Origin: an uncultured Phocaeicola sp.
Lineage (GTDB): Bacteria > Bacteroidota > Bacteroidia > Bacteroidales > Bacteroidaceae
Direction: 5' to 3'
Assembly: GCA_947581855.1 (NCBI GenBank)
Contig: CANPVZ010000003.1
Coordinates: 124,001-188,000, forward strand
DNA length: 64,000 nucleotides
The notes beneath the pieces were generated by a model, which searched no databases, was not told the origin of the DNA, and saw only the letters and a list, made by a program, of their open reading frames with translations. A program made the position numbers and the translations under genes. Numbering within the stretch: position 1 is the stretch's first letter; every line of letters starts with the position of its first letter. This document shows, piece after piece, positions 25,859 to 34,451 of this stretch.

Positions 25859-28800
25859 TTGATGTTTGCACTATCTGTTCCAACGCAGGCTGAAGTTCCG
25901 TCTGTGAAAGATACTGAGGCAACCCAGCAGCAGATTACCGTAAAAGGTACAGTAAAAGATGAAAATGGCGAACCGATTCCGGGCGCCAGTGTTTATGTAA
26001 AAGGTTTGACTAAAAAAGGAACCGTTACTGATTTGGACGGTTGCTTTACATTACCTGTCAATAAAGGACAAACCCTTGTGGTATCATTCATTGGATACCT
26101 GTCTGTAGAAAAGGTGATTCGAAACACCAACTCTTCTTTCGATATTTCGTTAGTTCCCGACAACCAATTGCTCGACGAGGTTGTGGTCACTGGTTACCAA
26201 ACTATTTCCAAAGAACGTGCCACCGGCTCGTTTGCCGTGCTGACTCCCCAAAAATTGGAAGGTAAGCTGCAGACGAATATTCTCGATCGTATGGAAGGTA
26301 TGGTGGCCGGTTTGAAACAACTTCCCGGGAAGACACCTGAAATTCGCGGTATTTCTACCCTGAAGGGAACAAAAACGCCTTTATATGTAGTGGATGGAAT
26401 GCCTTATGAGGGCGATATCAATGCCATCAATCCATCGGATATTGTGAATGTCACTGTGTTGAAAGATGCTACGGCTGCTTCTATTTACGGTGCGCGTTCG
26501 GCTAACGGTGTCATTGTCATCACCACCCGTTCCGGACAGAAAGGACGCACACAGGTAAGTTACAATGGTAGCGTTAAATTTACACCATTGCCAGACAAAG
26601 GTTATCTGAACTTGACTTCAAGCTCTGAACTGGTGGATTTGCAGCAAATCCTGTTTCAATATCCACACTCTAATTACAACCCGGAAACAGCCAATACGGC
26701 GATGAATGAGGTGTATGAACTGTTGTATAACCATGATGCAGGTAAACTAACGGATGCCGAGTTGGAATCACAATTGAATGTGTATCGTAATCGTAACCGT
26801 TATAGCCAGTTAAAAGACGCTTTTGTACGTGATGCATCGGTGGTTCATCAGCATAATTTATCGTTTAGCGGTGGTTCGGATATTTATAAATATTCGCTTT
26901 CTGCTAATTATCAGCAGAATTTCCCTTATGAGAAAGAACAGTCTACTCAAAGACTTGGTTTTAATTTGAAAAACCAGTTTGATTTCTTTAAATGGTTACG
27001 TGTGAATGTAGGGATCATTAACAGTAACGTAAGTGCCGATTATGATAATGGTTTTACAGGATATAGTTATCTCTATTCTGGCCCTTCTTACCGCATGATA
27101 TACAATGCGGACGGCACTCCGACTCAATGGTATAATAATAAAAACCAGAAAGAAATTGACAGATTAAACGGACTAGGATTGCAGGATGAAACATATATTC
27201 CTGTTAATGAACTGGATAAAGCATATTATGAACAGGATGATAAGTACCAGAATCTTAATTTCGGAATGAAAATAACCTTTATGAAGGGGCTGAATCTGGA
27301 TGTGATGTATCAGACTGAAACAACAAGTAAATATAAGAAGCAGTATTATACACAAGATTCATATACCGTAAAAACAGAAGTGAATAATGCGACTGTAATT
27401 AATAAAAACGGAACAGTGACCAATCATATTCCTTTGGGTGGAAAATTGCAGGAAACTTGGGCTAAGAATAACTCTTATACTTTCCGTATACAGTTGAATT
27501 TCAATCAAGAGTTCGGTATCCACGGCGTACAGGCTTTAATCGGTGCGGAACGTCGTAAAGTAGTTACTCAGGGAACTGTACTTAATAAATGGGGATATGA
27601 TGATGTCACTTTGGCTTTTAAATCTATTAATGAACTTAATTTAGGTTCAGCCGTAAATGGAACACAGTCTACGAGTGGACGTTATTATTATAACGGACCT
27701 TATGATAAGTTTACTTATACCGACAATCGTTATGTCTCTTTTTACGGAAACGCTTCTTATACGTTCAACCATAAGTTGACAGCTACGGGAAGTATCCGTA
27801 TCGATCAGTCAAATTTGTTTGGTACTGATCCAAAATATCAGTATCGTCCGTTGTGGTCTGCTGGTTTGCATTATATAGCTTTGGAAAACTGGAATTGGGT
27901 TGATCGCCTGGCAGTGCGTGCTACGTATGGTATTAACGGTAATGTTGCCAAGGATAGCGGCCCATATATGATTGCGCAAACTCAAAGTCGTCCGAACAGC
28001 TTCACTAACGAATATTATTCAGTGATTACTACTCCGCCGAATCCAACCTTACGGTGGGAAAAGACCAATGTGTTTAATTTGGGTGTGGATTTTAATTTGT
28101 TGAAAAATCGTTTGAATGGTACCATTGAGTTCTATAGTAAGAGCACGGTGGATTTATTAGGACAGCGTAAGACTGACCCGACATCAGGATGGCCTTCTTT
28201 GTTGCTGAACTATGGTGAGATGTATAATAGAGGTGTGGAAGTATCGTTGCAGAGTACCAATATGACTACTCGTGATTTCTCATGGACTTCCGCCTTTACT
28301 TTCAGTTATAATAAAAATAAGCTGACTCGTATTGAGAACGATGGGACATCGGCAATCGATTATTTTTACAGTATACAGAATAGAGAGGGTAAGCCTATGA
28401 GTTCGTTGTATTCTATTCGTTATGCCGGACTGGACAGTGAGGGATATCCTCAGGCTTACAAAGCGGACGGAACGATCGTGAAGTCTTATAATGATCTGGA
28501 AGCGGAAGATTTAGTCTATTCGGGAACTACTAATCCTCCTTATTCGGCATCATTGTCCAACCGATTGACTTATAAAGGATTCGATCTGGATTTCATGTTT
28601 GTCTATTATGGCGGACATGTATTGCGCGATGTAGCCGCAGGTTATGTGTTCAATCGTATGCCTACCTTGAATTATGCAGGTGTGATGGATAAAGACCGTA
28701 TGCACTTCTGGCAAAAACCGGGTGATGAAAATGATCCGAGTATGGCTCCGGCCTTTATTTACGGAACTTCCCATACTAATTCAGAGTATTTGTGGAGCGC

Positions 28801-29056
28801 TGCCGATAAGCATATCAGAAAAGGAGATTATATCAAATTGCGTGATTTGACGATTGGCTATACTTTCCCGAAAGAGTGGATGAGTAAGATGTACGTACAG
28901 AATCTGCGTCTTAGCTTGCAAATTCAAAACTTATGGTATTGGGCGGACAATGGTCGTGATTTAGACCCGGAAGTCTGGAGTGGAACTACTTTATCCCCTT
29001 CCAGAGGTTATCATATTCCGCCGACTTATACGATTGGTGTATCTGCTAACTTTTAA
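25859..29056 (+). CDS. SusC-type TonB-dependent receptor, separated from its start by a poly-G frameshift
   Basis: The open frame of 1065 codons begins inside the signal peptide (TTG 25859, ATG 25862). The intended gene most likely runs from the ATG at 25801 (1084 residues with one G fewer). Domains: carboxypeptidase-regulatory-like about 25-110 (GTVKDENGEPIPGASVYVKG), TonB-box/plug (EVVVTGYQTISKERATGSFA, LKDATAASIYGARSANGVIV), and a barrel ending PPTYTIGVSANF. Unlike the first SusC it has no STN domain, so it is not expected to signal to a FecR. It lies between the thioredoxin-fold gene and a susD. The ligand is unknown. Translation from ATG 25862 would leave a truncated signal peptide. Confidence 0.88.
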   Translation: MMFALSVPTQAEVPSVKDTEATQQQITVKGTVKDENGEPIPGASVYVKGLTKKGTVTDLDGCFTLPVNKGQTLVVSFIGYLSVEKVIRNTNSSFDISLVPDNQLLDEVVVTGYQTISKERATGSFAVLTPQKLEGKLQTNILDRMEGMVAGLKQLPGKTPEIRGISTLKGTKTPLYVVDGMPYEGDINAINPSDIVNVTVLKDATAASIYGARSANGVIVITTRSGQKGRTQVSYNGSVKFTPLPDKGYLNLTSSSELVDLQQILFQYPHSNYNPETANTAMNEVYELLYNHDAGKLTDAELESQLNVYRNRNRYSQLKDAFVRDASVVHQHNLSFSGGSDIYKYSLSANYQQNFPYEKEQSTQRLGFNLKNQFDFFKWLRVNVGIINSNVSADYDNGFTGYSYLYSGPSYRMIYNADGTPTQWYNNKNQKEIDRLNGLGLQDETYIPVNELDKAYYEQDDKYQNLNFGMKITFMKGLNLDVMYQTETTSKYKKQYYTQDSYTVKTEVNNATVINKNGTVTNHIPLGGKLQETWAKNNSYTFRIQLNFNQEFGIHGVQALIGAERRKVVTQGTVLNKWGYDDVTLAFKSINELNLGSAVNGTQSTSGRYYYNGPYDKFTYTDNRYVSFYGNASYTFNHKLTATGSIRIDQSNLFGTDPKYQYRPLWSAGLHYIALENWNWVDRLAVRATYGINGNVAKDSGPYMIAQTQSRPNSFTNEYYSVITTPPNPTLRWEKTNVFNLGVDFNLLKNRLNGTIEFYSKSTVDLLGQRKTDPTSGWPSLLLNYGEMYNRGVEVSLQSTNMTTRDFSWTSAFTFSYNKNKLTRIENDGTSAIDYFYSIQNREGKPMSSLYSIRYAGLDSEGYPQAYKADGTIVKSYNDLEAEDLVYSGTTNPPYSASLSNRLTYKGFDLDFMFVYYGGHVLRDVAAGYVFNRMPTLNYAGVMDKDRMHFWQKPGDENDPSMAPAFIYGTSHTNSEYLWSAADKHIRKGDYIKLRDLTIGYTFPKEWMSKMYVQNLRLSLQIQNLWYWADNGRDLDPEVWSGTTLSPSRGYHIPPTYTIGVSANF

Positions 29057-29068
29057 TTCATAGAACAA

Positions 29069-30547
29069 ATGAAACATTTAAATATTGTCAAATATGCAGC
29101 TTGTGCCTTGGCACTGCTTTCACTGTCGGCTTGTGATGACTGGTTGGAAAATAAGCCTAAAGGATATACGATTCCGGAAAAATATGAGGATTACAAGCAA
29201 TTGATGAACAGTCAGTATTTGTATCGTGCTCTCGATGTGTATCCTTCTTTTATTACGGATGATGTACAACTGGTGGCAGCCGGTACAGCTCCTGAGTTTC
29301 CGGATTTCGAATATAAAGATAAGTCGGAGGAGATGAAAAATCTCTATTCTTTCCAACCCGGGCAGATTTTTACTCCCGGTAACTCTGATGGAATTTGGAA
29401 TGGATGTTATGAAAATATCTTTGTTTATAATGCGGTAATCAATAATGTGTTATCGGCAACAGGAGGCTCTCAGACCGAGCGTGAGCGCTTATGGGGAGAA
29501 GCTTTGGTAGGACGCGCTTTTGAATATTTGAACCTTGTAAACCTGTATGGTAACCATTATGATGCAGCTACGGCAGAGACCGATTATGGAGTGCCTTTGG
29601 TCTTGAGTGAAGAAATCGGAGGAGAGAAGTATGTGCGTGCAACGGTGGCTCAGGTATATCAGCAAATTAAAGACGATTTGGATAAAGCTGTGCCAAAGCT
29701 GGGTGCTACTGTGAAGACTTCTTTCGACCCTACTCAAAGTGTGGGGTATGCATTTCTGTCGCGTATGTATTTGTATATGGGTAATTATACAAATGCTTTG
29801 ACGAATGCTAACTTGTCATTGGCTCAAAATAAGCAACTTCTTGATTACAAAAATTACAAGGCTATACAAGGTCAGTGGGGACGTTTAGTTTCTTTGGATG
29901 GTGCCGAAGAATTTCCTGATGAAGCTAAAAACGTAGAGAATGTTTATACCCGTTTACTGAATGGTACTTCTTATCTGTTCAAGCAAGTGGCTGCCAGTGA
30001 AGATTTGCTGGAAACTTTTGCCCGGAATTTACCTGTAGATGGAGAGGATATGCGTTTGTCACTGTTCTTTGCCAAAGATGAGTTCAATGGTTATACTACG
30101 GGTGGCGCGGCGGATCATTTTCCTGGATATACTATTTTTGCACCTTATATAGAAATGAATATAGGTTTTTCTACACCGGAAGTAATTTTGATTGCTGCTG
30201 AATGCGAGGCTCGTATAGGTGATTTGGGTAAGGCATTGCAACATTTGAATGATTTGCGTGACATGCGTATAAAAAATAATGTGCATTTTGCTATTCCAAC
30301 CTCGTTATCGAAAGAAGAGGTATTGAAGCTAGTTATTGATGAGCGCCGTAAAGAGTTTGCTTTCAATGGCCTAACTCGTTTAATTGATATGAAACGTCTG
30401 AATCGGGAAGCATGGTTTGCTAAAACAGTGATTCATTCAGCCGGCAATGAAGGTACATGGACATTAGAGCCCAATGACTTGCGTTATATCATGCCTGTTC
30501 CGGAAACCGTATTGAGTTTCAATGATATGCCTCAATATGAACGCTGA
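29069..30547 (+). CDS. SusD/RagB-family surface lipoprotein
   Basis: 492 residues, lipoprotein signal with Cys22 (LSLSA-CDDWLENKPKG). SusD-family segments are visible: GCYENIFVYNAVINNVL, GEALVGRAFEYLNLVNLYG, ATVAQVYQQIKDDLDKAVPK, SVGYAFLSRMYLYMGNYTNA, and the C-terminal VIDERRKEFAFNGLTRLIDMK. It follows the second SusC by 12 nt and would form the lid of that transporter. It is followed by a strong hairpin. If the SusC is phase-variable by its G tract, this gene could still be translated separately. Confidence 0.92.
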   Translation: MKHLNIVKYAACALALLSLSACDDWLENKPKGYTIPEKYEDYKQLMNSQYLYRALDVYPSFITDDVQLVAAGTAPEFPDFEYKDKSEEMKNLYSFQPGQIFTPGNSDGIWNGCYENIFVYNAVINNVLSATGGSQTERERLWGEALVGRAFEYLNLVNLYGNHYDAATAETDYGVPLVLSEEIGGEKYVRATVAQVYQQIKDDLDKAVPKLGATVKTSFDPTQSVGYAFLSRMYLYMGNYTNALTNANLSLAQNKQLLDYKNYKAIQGQWGRLVSLDGAEEFPDEAKNVENVYTRLLNGTSYLFKQVAASEDLLETFARNLPVDGEDMRLSLFFAKDEFNGYTTGGAADHFPGYTIFAPYIEMNIGFSTPEVILIAAECEARIGDLGKALQHLNDLRDMRIKNNVHFAIPTSLSKEEVLKLVIDERRKEFAFNGLTRLIDMKRLNREAWFAKTVIHSAGNEGTWTLEPNDLRYIMPVPETVLSFNDMPQYER

Positions 30548-30601
30548 TTCGTAACTCCCGCTCTTATTTCTTCTCGGCTTGTCTGAGAAGTGGAGATAGA
30601 T

Positions 30602-30660
30602 AAAATCTTCTTGTTTTCCTTCTTTAAATAATAAATGAAGGCTTAAACAAGAAGATTTTT
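30602..30660. terminator. Bidirectional terminator between convergent operons
   Basis: AAATCTTCTTGTTT near 30603 pairs with AAACAAGAAGATTT near 30645, with an inner CCTTC/GAAGG stem and A/T runs on both sides. It suits the convergent susD (+) and ptp (-) genes. Confidence 0.85.
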
Positions 30661-30680
30661 CTGTTTTGTATGGATATGTC

Positions 30681-30744
30681 CGCAGTTGCTCCAAAATAGT
30701 TTTGTAACTGCTCAAAAACAGTTCCGTAATTACAGAAATATACG
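30681..30744. repeat. Three degenerate 22-bp units
   Basis: CGCAGTTGCTCCAAAATAGT.. (30681), TGTAACTGCTCAAAAACAGT.. (30703) and CGTAATTACAGAAATATACG (30725) are aligned at 22-bp spacing. They lie between the terminator and the end of the phosphatase gene. Confidence 0.55.
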
Positions 30745-30751
30745 TGCGCTC

Positions 30752-31270
30752 TTACTCAGGATTGTTCGTCTCGTCCTTATCCGTAATATCCGCTGGGTTA
30801 CGTTTGTCTGTTTGAAGGTATTCAAGCAACCCTTGGCAGGCATCTTCGAGAATATCTAATACATTTTCGAAACCGGAAGCGCCTCCGTAATAAGGATCTG
30901 GTACATAATCTGTTACTTTGGTGCGACAGAAGTCCGTCATGCGACATATCTTCTTTTCTTCTTCTATCCCAGGAGCACGCTCTTTCAAATCCTGAATGTT
31001 ACGGTCGTCCATTCCGATGATTATATCGAAGTCGAAGAAATCTTCGGTACATACAGGGCGCGACCGGTGGGTCAGGTTATAACCTCGACGCGCGGCATGC
31101 ATGCACATGCGGGGATCCGGCAACTCTCCTTTATGATAGCCGATGAGGCCGGCTGAGTCAACTTTTATTTCTTTTTCCATCCCTGCGCGATGCAGCATAG
31201 TACGCATAATTTCTTCGGCGGATGCGGAACGGCAGATATTGCCGAGGCATACAAATAATATCTTCTTCAT
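30752..31270 (-). CDS. Low-molecular-weight protein-tyrosine phosphatase
   Basis: 172 residues. The P-loop C8-L-G-N-I-C-R14-S lies at the N-terminus (VCLGNICRS), and the general-acid motif DPYYGG is near residue 127, both as in the LMW-PTP family. The enzyme dephosphorylates phosphotyrosine in the cytoplasm, often on tyrosine kinases of polysaccharide export. About 20 extra residues at the C-terminus (TDKRNPADITDKDETNN) are charged and look disordered. It is the last gene of a four-gene minus-strand operon, starting 4 nt after the PHP gene. Confidence 0.92.
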   Translation of the reverse strand: MKKILFVCLGNICRSASAEEIMRTMLHRAGMEKEIKVDSAGLIGYHKGELPDPRMCMHAARRGYNLTHRSRPVCTEDFFDFDIIIGMDDRNIQDLKERAPGIEEEKKICRMTDFCRTKVTDYVPDPYYGGASGFENVLDILEDACQGLLEYLQTDKRNPADITDKDETNNPE

Positions 31271-31274
31271 ATAA

Positions 31275-31985
31275 TCACAGGTTCAAATAGTTTTTAAACA
31301 TGTTTATGTCACAGTTTAGAATGAGTCTTTCAGGGAATTCTGTCCGATTGATAAGTTCCGCTAAAAAGTCGTATCGGGCAATATCGAAAGAGATATGGGC
31401 GTCGCTTCCTAAAATAACCGGTACTTCATACTGCTTACATAGCCGGAGTAAAGTTAAGTTGTTTTGAAACGCTTCAGGCTTATTTCGGGCCGGCTTCAAC
31501 GAACTGTTGTTTATTTCCAATAAAATGTGGTGCTCTTTGGCTACCCGGACTATAGGCTCGAAATGGAGGGAAACTGTGCCGTCACCCGGATGGCCGATAA
31601 TGTGGATATATGGATTCTTCATCACTGTTATCAGAGCATCCGTATTCTCATCTGCTGTACCGTTTTGGTAACTGAATGAATGGATGCTTGCAATGCGAAG
31701 ATCCACTCTTTTCATGAAATCGTCATCCACACTGAGCTCTCCCTGTGCGTTTAGGATATTAATTTCCGCTCCCAATAACAGTTCGATACCATATAGTTGG
31801 CGGGGAACTACATGCAGGTTGCGGAAATAAAAGAACTGGCATGCTCCCGGTGTATCCGGGGTGTGTTCAGTAATGCCCAATAGTTTCAAACCTTTTTCAG
31901 CAGCAGCTTTTGCCATTTCTTGTAAAGTGCTGTATGCATGTCCGCTAGCAAGTGTATGGGTATGTACGTCTAATTCTATTTTCAT
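31275..31985 (-). CDS. PHP-domain phosphatase, YcdX-like
   Basis: 236 residues. PHP metal-binding motifs are visible: DVHTHTLASGHAYST at the N-terminus, GITEHTPD, GAEINIL, IASIHSF, IIGHPGD, LEINNSS and GSDAHIS. These match the trinuclear-zinc PHP phosphatases such as YcdX. The physiological substrate is not established. The gene lies 3 nt after priA and 4 nt before the tyrosine phosphatase gene, so it is translationally close to both. Confidence 0.88.
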   Translation of the reverse strand: MKIELDVHTHTLASGHAYSTLQEMAKAAAEKGLKLLGITEHTPDTPGACQFFYFRNLHVVPRQLYGIELLLGAEINILNAQGELSVDDDFMKRVDLRIASIHSFSYQNGTADENTDALITVMKNPYIHIIGHPGDGTVSLHFEPIVRVAKEHHILLEINNSSLKPARNKPEAFQNNLTLLRLCKQYEVPVILGSDAHISFDIARYDFLAELINRTEFPERLILNCDINMFKNYLNL

Positions 31986-31988
31986 AAA

Positions 31989-34448
31989 TTATTGTGGATC
32001 TACATCATAATATACCAATAAAGAGCGAAAACGCTCGTCTTCGATAATTGCCCGCTGTACGGTTTGCAAGTAATCGCAAATCTTATTCATGGAAGCGTTA
32101 AGTTCCACCTTTACTACTATTTTCTTAATAAATAACATCTGGATACGAGCAACGGGCGGTTTGTCAGGACCCAGAATTCTGTTGCCCAATCCGGCGCGGA
32201 GTTGTGCCGCCATAGTATTAGCTGCAATATCTAAAATATCCTCCTTTCGATGTTTCAAATATACGTATATTAGTCGGTGGAATGGGGGATAATGGAATAA
32301 TTGTCGTTCGTGGAGCTGGTCGATGTACAGTTGCGCATAATCATTATCTACCACTTGCCGTATGACTGGTAAGTCGATGCTTTTGGTTTGTAGGATGACC
32401 AGTCCACGCTTGTTTTTCCGTCCGGCACGACCTGCTACCTGTGCCATTAATTGGAACGCCCGTTCATGCGAACGGAAATCCGGAAAATTGAGCATCGTAT
32501 CCGCATTCAGAATACCTACTACGCTGACATGGTCGAAGTCGAGTCCCTTGCTAACCATTTGTGTCCCGATGAGAATGTCCGTTTTGCCCTGTTGAAAATC
32601 ATGAATGATGCGTTCGTAAGCACTGCGTGTGCGGGTTGTATCTAAATCCATGCGCGCGACTTTAGCTTCGGGAAATACCAATTGGATATCATCCTCTATT
32701 TTTTCCGTACCGAACCCGCGGTTAACAAGGTCGACTCCTCCACATGCCGGACAGGAATGGGGTACAGGATAAGTAGCGCCGCAATAGTGGCAGGTAAGTT
32801 GATTTAATCCTTTATGATACGTAAGACTTACATCACAGTTGTTGCATTTGGGAACCCAACCGCAAGTCTTGCATTCAATCATGGGGGCGAAACCTCTTCT
32901 GTTTTGAAATAGGATTACCTGTTCCTTTTGTTCCAGCGCCTTATGTATTTCTGCTAAAAGCTGTGGTGAAAAGGGTGATTTCATGATTTTCTTCCGGATC
33001 AGTTCTTTAATATCCACTACTCGGATTTCAGGCAGTTGAATATCTTGATATCTTTCGGTTAATTCTACCAGTCCATATTTTCCTTGTAAAGCGTTATAAT
33101 AGCTTTCTACGCTGGGAGTTGCCGTTCCTAATAAAGTCTTGGCTCCATATAAGGATGCCAAAACAATAGCTGCGTTACGGGCATGGTAACGTGGAGCGGG
33201 ATCTTGTTGTTTATATGTATTTTCGTGCTCCTCATCGACTATTACCAGTCCTAGATTTCGGAAAGGCAGGAAGATGGATGAACGCACTCCAACAATAATG
33301 TCGTAAGGTTGTTCTTTTAGTTGTTTTTGCCAGATTTCCACTCGTTCGGCATCTGGGAACTTGGAATGATAAATTCCCATCCGGCTGCCGAATACCCGTC
33401 TCAAACGTTCGGTAATCTGTGCGGTCAAAGCAATTTCAGGCAAAAGATAAAGTACTTGTTTGCCTGCATTGAGGACTTGTTGTATAAGGTGAATATAAAT
33501 TTCTGTCTTGCCACTGGACGTAACTCCGTGTAGAAGACATACATTTTTTTCTTTAAAAGAAGTGATAATCGATTGGTAAGCCTCTAATTGTACCGGATTC
33601 AGTGGACGAAGTTCATTTATTGTCGTTTCGTTTTGTGAAAGCCTTCCAATCTCATTATAATACACTTCAAAGATATGTTTTTCCATCAATCCGTTGAGGA
33701 CGCCCTGAGAAACTCCCGCACGGGTAAGGAGTTCTTTTTTATTCACTTTTTGGGGTGTGCCCTTTCCTAATAGCTCAGACATCTCTATATATTTCATAAG
33801 TAGGGACAACTGTTTAGGTGCGCGAGCCAGCTCATCGAAGAGCAAGCGAAGTTTCTCTTCGCTTGTATTTTCTTCTGTCAATCTGACGCATGCTTCGGTC
33901 TTGGGCTTATAGTTGCGTTTCAGTTCTTCTTTGATAAAAATAGCTTCTTTATCGAGCAAAGATTTTATGATGGAGAGGATATTTTTTATGCCGCTGCTTT
34001 TCTCCAGTTGAGTAATGCACTGTTCCGGCTCTTCCGATAGGAGGTCGAGAATCCTTTGTTCCTTTTCCGACAGCACTATCGGAGAGACAAATTCCGGGTT
34101 TAACTCTACTAAAGTTTCGCTCTCCAGTTTCATACCCGAAGGTAGTGCGGCTTTGTATACATCTCCCGGAGTACATAGATAATAAGAAGCAATCCACTCC
34201 CAGAATTTATATTGTACAGGAAGCAGGATCGGGTGTTCATCTAAAATTTCGCAGATGTCTTTGGTTTCATATTCCTGTGGGGGACAATAATGTATGTTGA
34301 TTACAATGGCAGTATAAAATTTCTTCCGTCCGAAAGGTACGATAACCCGACAGCCGATTTCTATTCTCTCTGAAAATTCATCAGGTAATGAATAGGTAAA
34401 GTGATTAGCCAATGGCAATGGCAAAATGACATCCACAAATTTCTTCAT
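31989..34448 (-). CDS. priA: Primosomal protein N' (replication-restart helicase PriA)
   Basis: 819 residues. There is an N-terminal 3'-DNA-binding domain (VILPLPLANHFTYSLPDEF), then a helicase core with Walker A GVTSSGKTEIY, the DEEH box VDEEHENTYKQQDPAPRYH, and TATPSVESYY. The PriA zinc-binding insert follows, with paired cysteines CKTCGWVPKCNNC and CHYCG/CPACGG, then helicase motifs V-VI (GTQMVSKGLDFDHV, QVAGRAGRKNKRG). PriA recognises stalled forks and D-loops and reloads the replicative helicase. Complete and of normal length. Confidence 0.97.
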   Translation of the reverse strand: MKKFVDVILPLPLANHFTYSLPDEFSERIEIGCRVIVPFGRKKFYTAIVINIHYCPPQEYETKDICEILDEHPILLPVQYKFWEWIASYYLCTPGDVYKAALPSGMKLESETLVELNPEFVSPIVLSEKEQRILDLLSEEPEQCITQLEKSSGIKNILSIIKSLLDKEAIFIKEELKRNYKPKTEACVRLTEENTSEEKLRLLFDELARAPKQLSLLMKYIEMSELLGKGTPQKVNKKELLTRAGVSQGVLNGLMEKHIFEVYYNEIGRLSQNETTINELRPLNPVQLEAYQSIITSFKEKNVCLLHGVTSSGKTEIYIHLIQQVLNAGKQVLYLLPEIALTAQITERLRRVFGSRMGIYHSKFPDAERVEIWQKQLKEQPYDIIVGVRSSIFLPFRNLGLVIVDEEHENTYKQQDPAPRYHARNAAIVLASLYGAKTLLGTATPSVESYYNALQGKYGLVELTERYQDIQLPEIRVVDIKELIRKKIMKSPFSPQLLAEIHKALEQKEQVILFQNRRGFAPMIECKTCGWVPKCNNCDVSLTYHKGLNQLTCHYCGATYPVPHSCPACGGVDLVNRGFGTEKIEDDIQLVFPEAKVARMDLDTTRTRSAYERIIHDFQQGKTDILIGTQMVSKGLDFDHVSVVGILNADTMLNFPDFRSHERAFQLMAQVAGRAGRKNKRGLVILQTKSIDLPVIRQVVDNDYAQLYIDQLHERQLFHYPPFHRLIYVYLKHRKEDILDIAANTMAAQLRAGLGNRILGPDKPPVARIQMLFIKKIVVKVELNASMNKICDYLQTVQRAIIEDERFRSLLVYYDVDPQ

Positions 34449-34451
34449 GGC

